Positions 35,997-50,472 of a stretch of 64,000 nt of DNA are shown piece after piece; position 1 is the first letter of the stretch, and the number at the start of each line of letters is the position of its first letter. The notes under the pieces are model-generated. The model made no database searches. It was not told where the DNA came from and saw nothing but the letters and a program-made list of their open reading frames with translations. The stretch is from Berberis thunbergii (taxonomy: Eukaryota; Streptophyta; Magnoliopsida; Ranunculales; Berberidaceae): positions 62,001 through 126,000 of the forward strand of contig QNQO01000223.1 of assembly GCA_003290165.1 (NCBI GenBank), in the 5' to 3' direction. A program made the position numbers and the translations under genes.

Positions 35997-38900
35997 CCCA
36001 TTTTAGTAAAAGCATCCCATCGACAAACTTAAATGAAGGACAGGTAAATATATATTGAATGAGTGGGTTGATTAAAGCCAATAGGAAGAAATAATATCAT
36101 CTACCACATGTGTCAGCATTTGAAATTGCAGTGGAAAATTATACTCTAAATATTAGTGCTGGCTTGAATAGTTTATAAAAATTTGACAATTCACACATCA
36201 CAAACTTTTCATCTAAAATTTGTTAACAAACTCATACTCAAGTTAACCAGTTACTAATGCATGTTAAGTAACATTTTTGAAAAAGAAAATATGCATACGG
36301 GATAAGAGTATAAAACGTAGTTTGAAAGTCGAAATGGAGATGAAAAATTAGGCAAAATGTGTGATGAAGCATGTAATAAATCCCAGTATTAGCCCAAAAA
36401 CCATTATGGCTTAATAAACATATTGGATTATTGTGAAATAATAAATCCACGCTAAACAATTAACTAACTAACATATTTGATGCCTATAAATCTATCCATA
36501 AGCCACGATAGATGACATGTTATAGGTTACTAACCTGACCTTGTAAGAAAGCAATGCGATCTCTCGAAATATTTTCTATTTTGAACTTGCCGAAATCTCT
36601 TTTGAAATTCAAAATATGTCAAAATTTTCTTGAGAAAGAAATAAATATTTTAATCCTCCTATATTTTAACATGCAACAAGATTATTTTAGCATCAAAGTT
36701 TGTTATGTAAATGATTCTTATGCAATATGTAGTCCGTATGATAATACGAATCATGTGAGACATTTTATTTAGTATTTAAGAATTTAAAATGTATAACTTA
36801 TATTGTTAAATGTGAAATCACAATCAGAGTTTTTACATTTTTCGACACAAAACGAAATATAAGGAGACCAAAATTAAGTTGGAAAAAAAAATCACAATCC
36901 TTGCTTGTAAGTAGCTATATATTGTATCCAAAAGAATGGTTATAATTATGCTGATTAATTACCCAATTCTAGTTAAAGTGGCTTGTTAAATTAGTTCTTA
37001 CCATTTACCACGTACGTCCCAAATCTTCAGAAAGTTTGTTAGTTATTTGAACTAACCCGATCATTGACGAGTTTTTTAACCCTAAATGAATTAGCCTAGC
37101 AAGATATGATTTGATTTTTTTTTTACTTATTTTTTTCTATAAAGCAAACTAACAACGTGCCTTTAAATAAAAAGAAAAAATTAAAATTAAAATTAAAGGC
37201 AGTGCCATTGTTGAAACTTCACACCTCGCAAACTTTTAATCTAAACATTTTTTTAACAAACTCATGTTTAAGTCTAGTACCTATGCGTTGACATACATAT
37301 GTATAGAGAATATACATATAAAATTTAATTTAAAAGTTGGAAATGAAGATGAATTGAATTTTTTTTAATATTTGCATACTGAAGTGTGTAACAAATAATA
37401 ATACCGGTCTAAAAAAACCATTATTAATCTTGTAAATGGGATACTTGCTCTGCTAGTTGACTAGTGGCAAATGGTATCACTAGTCCATGGTTTGAACTTT
37501 GGCAGAGGCATTTGTGTTGGGATGGTTAAGGAAAAAAATGGTCAATCTTCACCGTATCTAAATTCAAATGAAATAAGCCACTTTCAACAATGCTATACAA
37601 ATTTCTAGATAATTTAGATGCCCATGAACTCCTAAACATCCTATAGTTTTAATCTTACATTCTTTTCATTATTTCGACAAAATATCTGTTGAAAGAAATT
37701 TGAGTGTAAATTTCTTAATCAGGCATATTGTCCCACATTGTTATCACTTATTTTTGGAAATGGCACAAATTTATGGTTTAGGAAACGTTATGTGCCGATA
37801 TGGTACAATCCTTAATTTAGAACATACGATTTGTAGTGATAATGTATATTGATTTCATTATTAGAAAATCTTTTCATATAAAATTATGAGTTGTATGTTT
37901 GCATTGGTGGTAATGGATTGACTTCATGAATGTAAATCCTTTGGTAAAGATTTTTTGGCATTAATGCATAAAGATTTGTGGATGGATAAGATTATGGCTG
38001 GTATATGGCTAACAGCTCATCATCCTTTCCTCTATAAATTCCTAACAAATTCTATAAATTCATTGTTCTCAAGACACAATTGCAGTGTCATTTCAATTTT
38101 TATATCTTTGTTGCCTGTCTGTAATTTTCTTGGGCTGAATGTGAACTTTCAATTTCACAAAGGTCTAAAGTCATAGCATGCATCAACAAAAGGTGATGTC
38201 AGAAATAACAATTTGTTGTAAAAACCAAGTTTTTGAGGATTGCATTTGAATCAAACGACTTGTTGAAATCGTTTCATAAAGCAAATATGATGGTACTTGG
38301 AGAAAGAATACTGGGATTGCATCTAGTTCAAAAGTGTTACTCATCACAGTAACCCCTGCAACTTTGTTGGTCACTTTTTATGTTTGCTTTGTGGAACGAT
38401 TTTAATAAGTCGTTAATAATGCCATCTGACACATTCCTTTCGAAGCATCATACTTGGTGATTTTTGGCCAACCTTGTGGAGCAACAACAAAGGGGGAGGG
38501 AATTTATTCCTTTTCAGGATGTATGGTGACGTATTTTGATATGAAGAAACTGTTAAACTTGTTCAAATATTGTCCCTTACTAACCCCTTCCATGTAACTT
38601 GCAATCATTTCTAGGTTACAAAGAAATGAGTGTGTCTGGAGGCATGATGAAAGATTTCAGAAGGTCATTAATCATGCCTCCTAATACATTCCTTTCGAAG
38701 CAACATATCCTTGGCGATTCTGAATCAACCTTGTGGAGTAACAACTACAACGACGGAGAAAATCGATTCCTATCCAGAATGTGACGCAGTTTGATTTAAT
38801 GTAACTGTTGAGCGTGTTACAAAAATTATCAAATATTGTCCTCGATAACCCCTTCCATGTAAACTTGCAATCTTTTTAGGTTACTTAGAATTGAATGTGT

Positions 38901-39791
38901 CTAAAGGCATGATAAAATTTCAAGAGGTCATTAATCAAGCCACCCGACATACTCTTCTAAGCAATAAATACTTGGTGAGTTTTTGCAAACCTTGTGAGGC
39001 AACAACAACAACATTGGAGGGACTTGAGTCTTATATATGCAGTATGGGGTTGAGTCACATAGCACTGAAGATGATAGATTATCAAGGCTAATTCTACCTA
39101 AATTAATTTGTCGATTCTTTTTATTGACTCACTTTTCATATGAAGAATTTGTTGATCTCGTATCATTTTTTGTCGAAGTTGAAATTGTCATCATTAATCA
39201 AATAGAAAAAAATATATTAGTTTACAAACATCTTTGATCAAATTGTACCTTCATTGATATAGTTCTATTAGCATTTACATGTAGAAGTTAATTAAACAAC
39301 TCCCATTTATGAAAAAAACAATCAATCTTTTAATTAAACATTTAAGTATTCTTTTTATATATTTCACAAACCCTTGTAGAAGAGATTGCGATTCTTAACC
39401 TTAATTTATAGATTTAGAATCTTTTGGTAGCAACCTTAACATTGACAAAGATAACATTACATGTTAATTTTGTCAATTTGAATTTCTCCCACTCATGTCT
39501 TTGAGCTCAAAATCTTCTTCTTTGAGGAGATTTTGAGTTGCAAACATAAAAGAGTTTTATTTAACATTTAATTTTATGAAGATGGTTTATTCGAGTTTCA
39601 TCTCCTCATTCTGACAAGTGATTAAGGGCATGATGTATCTAATTTATTTATAATTAAACTTCTTTAAATCTGGATTTTAGTAAATAGAAAACGAAAAAGA
39701 AAACTCACATGGCAAACCAGTTTTAATTAAAATATTTTTCATTAATTGGTGGTATTCAGATTGTGATACCTAATTTGATTTAAATTGGGCA
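35997..39791 (+). repeat. Array unit U7
   Basis: No SINE. It has the U6-U8 deletion near 37680. No gene seen. Confidence 0.88.
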
Positions 39792-42700
39792 CCCATTTTA
39801 GTAAAAGTCATCCCGTCGACAAACTTAAATGAAGGACAGGTAAATATATATTGAATGAGTGGGTTGATTAAAGCCAATAGGAAGAAATAATATCATCTAC
39901 CACATGTGTCAGCATTTGAAATTGCAGTGAAAATTATACTCTAAATATTAGTGCTGGCTTGAATAGTTTATAAAAATTTGACAATTCACACATCACAAAC
40001 TTTTCATCTAAAATTTGTTAACAAACTCATACTCAAGTTAACCAGTTACTAATGCATGTTAATAACATTTTTGAAAAAGAAAATATGCATACGGGATAAG
40101 AGTATAAAACGTAGTTTGAAAGTCGAAATGGAGATGAAAAATTAGGCAAAATGTGTGATGAAGCATGTAATAAATCCCAGTATTAGCCCAAAAACCATTA
40201 TGGCTTAATAAACATATTGGATTATTGTGAAATAATAAATCCACGCTAAACAATTAACTAACTAACATATTTGATGCCTATAAATCTTCCATAAGCCACG
40301 AATAGATGACATGTTATAGGTTACTAACCTGACCTTGTAAGAAAGCAATGCGATCTCTCGAAATATTTTCTATTTTGAACTTGCCGAAATCTCTTTTGAA
40401 ATTCAAAATATGTCAAAATTTTCTTGAGAAAAGAAATAAATATTTTAATCCTCCTATATTTTAACATGCAACAAGATTATTTTAGCATCAAAAGTTTGTT
40501 ATGTAAATGATTCTTATGCAATATGTAGTCCGTATGATAATACGAATCATGTGAGACATTTTATTTAGTATTTAAGAATTTAAAATGTATAACTTATATT
40601 GTTAAATGTGAAATCACAATCAGAGTTTTTACATTTTTCGACACAAAACGAAATATATAAGGAGACCAAAATTAAGTTGGAAAAAAAAATCACAATCCTT
40701 GCTTGTAAGTAGCTATATATTGTATCCAAAAGAATGGTTATAATTATGCTGATTAATTACCCAATTCTAGTTAAAGTGGCTTGTTAAATTAGTTCTTACC
40801 ATTTACCACGTACGTCCCAAATCTTCAGAAAGTTTGTTAGTTATTTGAACTAACCCGATCATTGTCGAGTTTTTTAACCCTAAATGAATTAGCCTAGCAA
40901 GATATGATTTGATTTTTTTTCTTTTTTGTTTTCTATAAAGCAAACTAACAACGTGCCTTTAAATAAAAAAAAAAAATCAAAATTATAATTAAAATTAAAG
41001 GCAGTGCCATGTTGAAACTTCACACCTCGCAAACTTTTAATCTAAACATTTTTTAACAAACTCATGTTTAAGTCGAGTACCTATGTGTTGACATACATAC
41101 ATATATAGAGAATATACTTATAAAATTTAATTTAAAAGTTGGAAATGAAGATGAATTGATTTTTTTTAATATTTGCATACTGAAGTGTGTACAAATGATA
41201 ATCCCGGTCTAAAAAAACCATTATTAATCTTGTGAATGGGATACTTGCTCAGCTAGTTGACAAGTGGCAAATGGTATCACTAGTCCATGGTTTGAACTTT
41301 GGCAGAGCATTTGTGTTGGGATGGTTAAGGAAAAAAATGGTCAATCTTCACCGTATCTAAATTCAAAATGAAATAAGCCACTTTCAACAATGCTATACAA
41401 ATTTCTAGATAATTTAGATGCCCATGAACTCCTAAACATCCTATAGTTTTAATCTTACATTCTTTTCATTATTTCGACAAAATATCTGTTGAAAGAAATT
41501 TGAGTGTAAAATTTCTTAATCAGGCATATTGTCCCACATGTTATCACTTATTTTTGGAAATGGCACAAATTTATGGTTTAGGAAACGTTATGTGCCGATA
41601 TGGTACAATCCTTAATTTAGAACATACGATTTGTAGTGATAATGTATATTGATTTCATTATTAGAAAATCTTTTCATATAAAATTATGAGTTGTATGTTT
41701 GCATTGGTGGTAATGGATTGACTTCATGAATGTAAAATCCTTTGGTAAAGATTTTTTGGCATTAATGCATAAAGATTTGTGGGTGGATAGAGATTATGGC
41801 TTATATATGGCTAACAGCTCATCATCCTTTCCTCTATAAATTCCTAACAAATTCTATAAATTCATTGTTCTCAAGACACAATTGCAGTGTCATTTCAATT
41901 TTTATATCTTTGTTGCCTGTCTGTAATTTTCTTGGGCTGAATGTGAACTTTCAATTTCACAAAGGTCTAAAGTCATAGCATGCATCAACAAAAGGTGATG
42001 TCAGAAATAACAATTTGTTGTAAAAACCAAGTTTTTGAGGATTGCATTTGAATCAAACGACTTGTTGAAATCGTTTCATAAAGCAAATATGATGGTACTT
42101 GGAGAAAGAATACTGGGATTGCATCTAGTTCAAAAGTGTTACTCATCACAGTAACCCCTGCAACTTTGTTGGTCACTTTTTATGTTTGCTTTGTGGAACG
42201 ATTTTAATAAGTCGTTAATCATGCCATCTGACACATTCCTTTCGAAGCATCATACTTGGTGATTTTTGGCCAACCTTGTGGAGCAACAACAATGGGTGAG
42301 GGACTTGATTCCTTTTAGGATGTATGGTGACGCATTTTGATATGAAGAAACTGTTGAACTTGTTCAAATATATCAATATTGTCCCTTACTAACCCCTTCC
42401 ATGTAACTTGCAATCGTTTCTAGGTTACAAAGAAATGAGTGTGTCTGGAGGCATGATGAAAGATTTCAGGAGGTCATTAATCATGCTCCTAATACATTCC
42501 TTTCAAAGCAACATATCCTTGGCGATTCTGAATCAGCCTTGTGGAGTAACAACTACAACGATGGAGGAAATCAATTCCTATCCAGGAAAGGTCACGCAAT
42601 TTGATTAATATAACTATTGAGCTTGTCACAAAAATTATCAAATATTTTCCTCAATAATCCCTTCCATGTAAACTTGCATTCTTTTTAGGTTACTTAGAAT

Positions 42701-43594
42701 TGAATGTGTCTAGAGGCATGATAAAATTTCAAGAGGTCATTAATCACGCCACCCGAATACTCCTCTGAGCAATATATACTTGGTGAGTTTTTGCAAACCT
42801 TGTGAGGCAACAACAACTACATTGGAGGGACTTGAGTCTTATATATGCAGTATGGGGTTGAGTCACATAGCACTGAAGATGATAGATTATCAAGGCTAAT
42901 TCTACCTAAATTAATTTGTCGATTCTTTTATTGACTCACTTTTCATATGAAGAATTTGTTGATCTCGTATCATTTTTTGTCGAAGTTGAAATTGTCATCT
43001 TAATCAAATAGAAAAAATATATTAGTTTACAAACATCTTTGATCAAATTGTACCTTCATTGATATAGTTCTATTAGCATTTACATGTAGAAGTTAATTAA
43101 ACAACTCCCATTTTGAAAAAAACAATCAATCTTTTAATTAAACATTTAAGTATTCTTTTTATATAATTCACAAACCCTTGTAGAAGAGATTGAGATTCTT
43201 AACCTTAATTTATAGATTTAGAATCTTTTGGTAGCAACCTTAACGTTGACAAAGATAACATTACATGTTAATTTTGTCAATTTGAATTTCTCCCACTCAT
43301 GTCTTTGAGCTCAAAATCTTCTTCTTTGAGGAGATTTTGAGTTGCAAACATAAAAGAGTTTTATTTAACATTTAATTTTATGAAGATGGTTTATTCGAGT
43401 TTCATCTCCTCATTCTGACAAGTGATTAAGGGCATGATGTATCTAAATTATTTATAATTAAACTTCTTTAAATCTGGATTTAGTAAATAGAAAACGAAAA
43501 AGAAAACTCACATGGCAAACCAGTTTTAATTAAAATATTTTTCATTAATTGGTGGTATTCAGATTGTGATACCTAATTTGATTTAAATTGGGCA
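39792..43594 (+). repeat. Array unit U8
   Basis: No SINE. It has the U6-U8 deletion near 41480. The sub-repeat part (42280-42700) resembles U3 more than U7, suggesting a mosaic. Confidence 0.87.
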
Positions 43595-46500
43595 CCCATT
43601 TTAGTAAAAGTCATCCCGTCGACAAACTTAAATGAAGGACAGGTAAATATATATTGAATGAGTGGGTTGATTAAAGCCAATAGGAAGAAATAATATCATC
43701 TACCACATGTGTCAGCATTTGAAATTGCAGTGAAAATTATACTCTAAATATTAGTGCTGGCTTGAATAGTTTATAAAAATTTGACAATTCACACATCACA
43801 AACTTTTCATCTAAAATTTGTTAACAAACTCATACTCAAGTTAACCAGTTACTAATGCATGTTAATAACATTTTTGAAAAAGAAAATATGCATACGGGAT
43901 AAGAGTATAAAACGTAGTTTGAAAGTCGAAATGGAGATGAAAAATTAGGCAAAATGTGTGATGAAGCATGTAATAAATCCCAGTATTAGCCCAAAAACCA
44001 TTATGGCTTAATAAACATATTGGATTATTGTGAAATAAGAAATCCAGGCTAAACAATTAACTAACTAACATATTTGATGCCTATAAATCTTCCATAAGCC
44101 ACGAATAGATGACATATTATAGGTTACTAACCTGACCTTGTAAGAAAGCAATGCGATCTCTCGAAATATTTTCTATTTTGAAATTGCAGAAATCTCTTTT
44201 GAAATTCAAAATATGTCAAAATTTTCTTGAGAAAGGAATAAATATTTTAATCCTCCTATATTTTAACATGCAACAAGATTATTTTAGCATCAAATGTTTG
44301 TTATGTAAATGATTCTTATGCAATATGTAGTCCGTATGATAATACGAATCATGTGAGACATTTTATTTAGTATTTAAGAATTTAAAATGTATAACTTATA
44401 TTGTTAAATGTGAAATCACAATCAGAGTTTTTACATTTTTCGACACAAAACGAAATATATAAGGAGACCAAAATTAAGTTGGAAAAAAGAAATCACAATC
44501 CTTGCTTGTAAGTAGCTATATATTGTATCCAAAAGAATGGTTATAATTATGCTGATTAATTACCCAATTCTAGTTAAAGTGGCTTGTTAAATTAGTTCTT
44601 ACCATTTACCACGTACGTCCCAAATCTTCAGAAAGTTTGTTAGTTATTTGAACTAACCCGATCATTGACGAGTTTTTTAACCCTAAATGAATTAGCCTAG
44701 CAAGATATGATTTGATTTTTTTTTTTACTTATTTTTTTTCTATAAAGCAAACTAACAACGTGCCTTTAAATAAAAAGAAAATTAAAATTAAAATTAAAGG
44801 CAGTGCCATTGTTGAAACTTCACACCTCGCAAACTTTTAATCTAAACATTTTTTTAACAAACTCATGTTTAAGTCTAGTACCTATGCGTTGACATACATA
44901 TGCATAGAGAATATACTTATAAAATTTAATTTAAAAGTTGGAAATGAAGATGAATTGAATTATTTTTTTAATATTTGCATACTGAAGTGTGTAACAAATA
45001 ATACTACCGGTCTAAAAAAACCATTATTAATCTTGTAAATGGGATACTTGCTCTGCTAGTTGACTAGTGGCAAATGGTATCACTAGTCCATGGTTTGAAC
45101 TTTGGCAGAGGCATTTGTGTTGGGATGGTCGAGGAAAAAAATGGTCACTCTTCACCTTATCGAAATTCCAATGAAATAAGTCCACATTCAACAATGCTAT
45201 ACAAATTTCGAGATAATTGAGATGCCCATGAACTCCTAAACATCCTATAGTTTTAATCTTACATTCTTCTCATTATTTCGACAAAAATTCTTGGTTTTTT
45301 TCCCTTAGTTTCACAATATCTGTTGAAAGAAATTTGAGCGTAAAATTTGTTAATCATGCATATTGCCCCACATGGTTATCACTTATTCTAGGAAATGACA
45401 CAAATTTATGGTTTAGGAAACGTTATGTGTCGATATGGTATAATCTTTAATTTAGAACATGATTTTTAATGATAATGTATATAGATTTCATTATTAGAAA
45501 ATCTTTTCATATAAAATTTTGAGTTGTATGTTTGCATTGACGGTAATGGATAGACTTCATGAATGTAAAATCCTTTGGTAAAGATTTTTTGGCATTAATG
45601 GATAAAGATTTGTGGATGGATAAAGATTATGGCTGGTATATGGCTAACAGCTCATCATCCTTTCCTCTATAAATTCCTAACAAATTCTATAAATTCATTG
45701 TTCTCAAGACACAATTGCAGTGTCATTTCACTTTTTATATCTTTGTTGCCTGTCTGTAATTTTCATGGGCTGAATGTGAACTTTAAATTTCACAAAGGTC
45801 TAAATTCATTGCATGCTTCAACAAAAGGTGAAGTCAGAAATAACAATTTGTTGTAAAAACCAAGTTTTTGAAGATTGCATTTGAATCAAACGACTTGTTG
45901 AAATCGTTCCATAAAGCAAATATGATGGTAATTGGAGAAAGAATACTGGGATTGCATCTAGTTCAAAAGTGTTACTCATCACAGTAACCCCTGCAACTTT
46001 GTTGGTCACTTTTTATGTTTGCTTTGTGGAACGATTTTAATAAGTCGTTAATCATGCCATCTGGCACATTCCTTTCGAAGCATCATACTTGGTGATTTTT
46101 GGCCAACCTTGTGGAGCAACAACAATGGGTGAGGGACTTGATTCCTTTTCAGGATGTATGGTGACACATTTTGATATGAAGAAACTGTTGAACTTGTTCA
46201 AATATTATCAAATATTGTCCCTTACTAACCCCTTCCATGTAACTTGCAATCGTTTCTAGGTTACAAAGAAAAGAGTGTGTCTGGAGGCATGATGAAAAAT
46301 TTCAGGAGGTCATTAATCATGCCTCCTAATACATTCCTTTTGAATCAACATATCCTTGGCGATTCTGAATCAACCTTGTGGAGTAACAACTACAACGATG
46401 GAGGAAATCGATTCTTATCCAGGATGGTGACGCAATTTGATATAATATAACTGTTGAGCTTGTTACAAAAATTATCAAATATTGTCCTCAATAACCCCTT

Positions 46501-47428
46501 CCATGTAAACTTGCAATCTTTTTAGGTTACTTAGAATTGAATGTGTCTAGAGGCATGATAAAAATTTCAAGAGGTCATTAATCATGCCACCCGACATACT
46601 CCTCTGAGCAATATATACTTGGTCAGATTTTGCAAACCTTGTGATGCAACAACAACACATTGGAGGGACTTGATTCCTATATATGCAGTATGGGGTTGAG
46701 TTACATAGCACTGAAGATGATGGCTTATCATGGCTAATTCTACCTAAATTAATTTGTTGATTCTTTTTGTTGACTCACTTTTTATATGAAGAATTTTGTT
46801 ATCACTTTTTTTGTCGAAGTTGAAATTGTCATCATTAATCAAATAGAAAAAAATATTAGTTTACAAACATCTTTGAACAAATTTTACCTTCATTGATATA
46901 GTTCTATTAGCATTTACATGTAGAAGTTAATTAAACTACTCCCATTTATGAAAAAAAAAATCAATATCGTAATTAGACATTTAAGCATGTTTTTTACATA
47001 ATTCACAAACCCTTGTAGAAGAGATTGAGATTCTTAACCTTAATTTATAGATTTAAAATCTTTTGGTGGGAACCTTAACGTAGACAAAGATAACATTACA
47101 TGTTAATTATGTTAATTGAATTTCTCCCACTCATGTCTTTTAGCTCAAAATATTCTTCTTTGAGGAGATTTTGAGTTGCAATCATAAAAGAGTTTTATTT
47201 AACTTTTAATTTTATGAAGATGGTTTATTCGAGTTTCATTTCCTCATTCTGACAAGTGATTAAGGGCATGATGTATCCAAATTATTTATAATTAAACTTC
47301 ATTAAATCTTGATTTTAGTAAATAGAAAATGAAAAAGAAACTCACATGGCAAACCGGTTTTAGTTAAAATATTTTTCATTAATTGGTGGTATTCAGATTG
47401 TGATACCTAATTTGATTTAAATTAGGCA
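43595..47428 (+). repeat. Array unit U9
   Basis: No SINE, and the segment lost in U6-U8 is present near 45285-45320, so it lies outside that amplified block. No gene seen. Confidence 0.87.
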
Positions 47429-49524
47429 ACCATTTTAGTAAAAGCAATCCGGTCGACAAACTTAAATGAAGGATAGGTAAATATATATTGAATGAGTGGG
47501 TTGATTAAAGCCAATAGGATGAAATAATATCATCTACCACATCACAAACATTTAATCTAAAATTTGTTAACTACTCATACTCCAGTTAACCAAATACTAA
47601 TAATGCATGTCAGTAACAGTTTTGAAAAAGAAAATATGCATACGGGATAAGAGTATAAAACGTTGTTTGAAAGTCGAAATGCAGATGAAAATTAGGCAAA
47701 ATGTGTGATGAAGCTTGTAATAAATCCCAGTATTAGCATAAAAACCATTATGGCTTAATAAACATAGTTGGATTATTGCGAAATAAGAAATCCACGCTAA
47801 ACAATTAACTAATTAACAGATTTGATGCCTATAAATCCTAAGCATCCATAAGCCACATATAGATGACATGTTATAGGTTACTAACGTGACCTTGTAAGAA
47901 AGCAATGCGATCTCTCGAAATATTTTCTATTTTGAAGTTACCAAAATCTCTTTTGAAATTCAAAATATGTCAAAATTTTCTTGAGAAAGGAATAAATATT
48001 TTAATCCTCCTATATTTTAACATGCAACAAGATTATTTTATCATCAACAGTTTGTTATGTAAGTAGCTATATATTGTATCCAAAAGAATGGTTATGATTC
48101 TGCCGATTAATTACTCAATTCTAGTTAAAGTGGCTTGTTAAATTAGTTCTTACCCTTTACCACGTACGTCCCAAATCTTCACAAAGTTTGTTAGTTATTT
48201 GAACTAACCCGATCATTGACGAGTTTTTTAACCCTAAATGAATTAGCCTAGCAAAATATGATTTGATTTTTTTTTTCTTTTTTGTTTTCTATAAAGCAAA
48301 CTAGCAACGTGCCTTTAAATAAAAATAAAATTAAAGGCAGTTCCATGTTGAAACTTCACACCTCACAAACTTTTAATATAAACATTTTTTAACAAACTCG
48401 TGTTTAAGTCGAGTACCTATGCGTTGACATGCATATGTATAGAGAATATACTTATAAATTTAATTAAAAAGTTGAAAATGAAGATAAATTGATTTTTTTT
48501 TTATTTTTTATATTTGCATGCTGAAGTGTGTAATAAATCATAATATCGGTCTAAAAACAACCATTATTAATCTTGTGGATGGGATACTTGCTCAGCTAGT
48601 TGACTAGTGGCAAATGGTATCACTAGTCCATGATTTTAACTTTGGCAGAGCCATTTTTGTTGGGAAGGTTAAGGAAAAAAAATCGTCAATCTTCACCGTA
48701 TCTAAATTCCAATGAAAAAAATCCACATTCAACAATGCTATACAAATTTCAAGATAATTTAGATGCCCATGAACTCCTAAACATCCTATAGTTTTTATCT
48801 TACGTTCTTCTCATTATTTCGACAAAATTTTGTGGTTTTTTTCCCTTAGTTTCACAATATCTATTGATAGAAATTTGAGCGTAAAATTTCTTAATCATGC
48901 ATATTGTCCCACATGGTTACCACTTATTCTAGGAAATGGCACAAATTTATGGTTTAGGAAACGTTATGTGCCAATATGGTATAATCCTTAATTTGAACAT
49001 ACGATTTGTAGTGATAATGTATATAGATTTCATTATTATAAAATCTTTTCATATAAAATTATGAGTTGTATGTTTGCATTGATGGTAATGGATAGACTTC
49101 ATGAATGTAAAATCCTTTGGTAAAGTTTTTTTGGCATTAATGGATAAAGATTTGTGGGTGGATAAAGATTATGGATGGTATATGGCTAACAACTCATCAT
49201 CCTTTCCTCTATAAATTCCTAACAAATTCTATAAATTTATTGTTCTCAAGATACAATTGCAGTGTCATTTCACTTTTTATATCTTTGTTGCCTGTCTGTA
49301 ATTTTCTTGGGCTGAATGTGAACTTTCAATTTCACAAAGGTCTAAAGTCATAGCATGCATCAACAAAAGGTGAAGTCAGAAATAACAATTTGTTGTAAAA
49401 ACCAAGTTTTTGAGGATTGCATTTGAATCAAACGACTTGTTGAAATCGTTTCATAAAGCAAATATGATGGTACTTGGAGAAAGAATACTGGGATTGCATC
49501 TAGTTCAAAAGTGTTACTCATCAC
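47429..49524 (+). repeat. Array unit U10, interrupted by LTR-like copy 2
   Basis: Shorter first half. About 100 bp are lost near 47542 (junction CACATCACAAAC) and about 200 bp near 48058 (junction TTATGTAAGTAG), both at short homologies. The unit continues after the LTR-like insertion at 61079-61329 and is cut there by the hAT element. Confidence 0.85.
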
Positions 49525-49786
49525 TGTTGCGAACTTAACTAACCTAAATAAATAGGTTAATTTAACCCACTTGTAATAACCACAAGTGCACAGTGTCTAA
49601 CTTGTAGACAACGGCAAGTACGGGTCGATCCCACGAGGTAGGTGGATGCAATTGAATTTTAGAAATTATCTAAACTAATTTGGAGGGAAATGGGGTTACA
49701 GTGTTTTTAAAACTAAACTAAAAATAAATTAAAAATAAGAAAAATAAAATAAAATAAAAGATAGATGAGATAGATTTTGTGGGCTT

Positions 49787-50100
49787 CACTACAAGAAAAC
49801 AGTAATTTAGCGACGGTGGCCAAAGGTATTTAGCGACGGTTCTGACCGTCGCTAAATAATACAGCGACGCTTGCCCAACAGCCGCTAATAAAGGCGTCAC
49901 TAGGTCATTCAGCGACGGTTTTAAGCAACCGCTGGCATAACCGTCGCTAAATACTATATAGCGACGGTTTAATGTAGCGACGTTTATAACCGTCGCTAAA
50001 TACAATATAACGACGATTATAAACCGTCGCCAAAATTCGATGAACAATCCAACTTTTTGCCTTTTAGCGACGATCTGCAACCGCCGCTAAATTCCCTTTG
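49787..50100 (+). repeat. Left subterminal TAGCGACGG block of CACTA C
   Basis: Repeated TTTAGCGACGGT and its inverse ACCGTCGCTAAA, with spacings of about 20-40 bp, typical of En/Spm subterminal regions. The open frame on the minus strand here is an artefact of the repeats. Confidence 0.8.
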
Positions 50101-50407
50101 ATAATTCAAATTTTTTTACCATATAAAAATCACATTTTTCAACCTGTAGTGTTTTCTTTTCAGTGGGTGCAGATAATCTATCCAACATATGCACTACAAC
50201 TTTTAGACTCAAGTCAAAATTCAAATATAAACAACAACACTAAACTATACTCATATGATACCATCATCATACATTAAGGGGAACTTTAATTTCATTTCAA
50301 AATCAATATTATACATGGTCCAGAAGAAAAATACAAATTAAAATTGTTACAAATTTTCAATGCTTACATCTAACAACCAAAACCGAAGTTGTACAATGGT
50401 TGTCTCA

Positions 50408-50472
50408 GGGGCGTTGTCTACAGGGCCTCACCGACCTTGTGGGGCGTTGTCTACAGGGCCTCACCGACCTTG
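50408..50472 (+). repeat. 33 bp tandem duplication
   Basis: GGGGCGTTGTCTACAGGGCC with its following 12 bp occurs twice in a row (50408-50439 and 50441-50472). The rest of 50473-52159 has no recognised gene. A minus-strand stretch near 51080-51150 reads DPLCRPAFAQEHYGQWNVS and looks exonic but is unassigned. Confidence 0.7.

Larger units (their letters stand above)
13068..49524 (+). repeat. Tandem array of ~3.8 kb units, ten copies (U1-U10)
   Basis: Using the junction CCCGTTTTAG/CCCATTTTAG as start, units begin at 13068, 16572, 20446, 24398, 28352, 32184, 35997, 39792, 43595 and about 47429. Steps are roughly 3504, 3874, 3952, 3954, 3832, 3813, 3795, 3803 and 3834 bp. A full unit has about 1.7 kb of AT-rich sequence with an (ATTAAA)n-type tract, about 0.6 kb ending in a TATA-like CTCTATAAATTCC, a conserved block with AAAAACCAAG, three ~265 bp sub-repeats, and about 0.8 kb to the next unit. 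Short frames recur in most units (for example 60 codons beginning MAGIWLTAHHPF). They carry no known domain and differ by substitutions, so I treat them as non-coding. Confidence 0.9.

Noticed and set aside
13068..49524. CRISPR-like or classical satellite array
   Set aside because: Units are ~3.8 kb and complex with internal sub-repeats; no short repeat/spacer pattern and the genome is eukaryotic.
49718..50080. 120-codon minus-strand frame at the left end of CACTA C
   Set aside because: Spans the junction of LTR-like sequence and subterminal repeats; the repeated motif keeps the frame open by chance.
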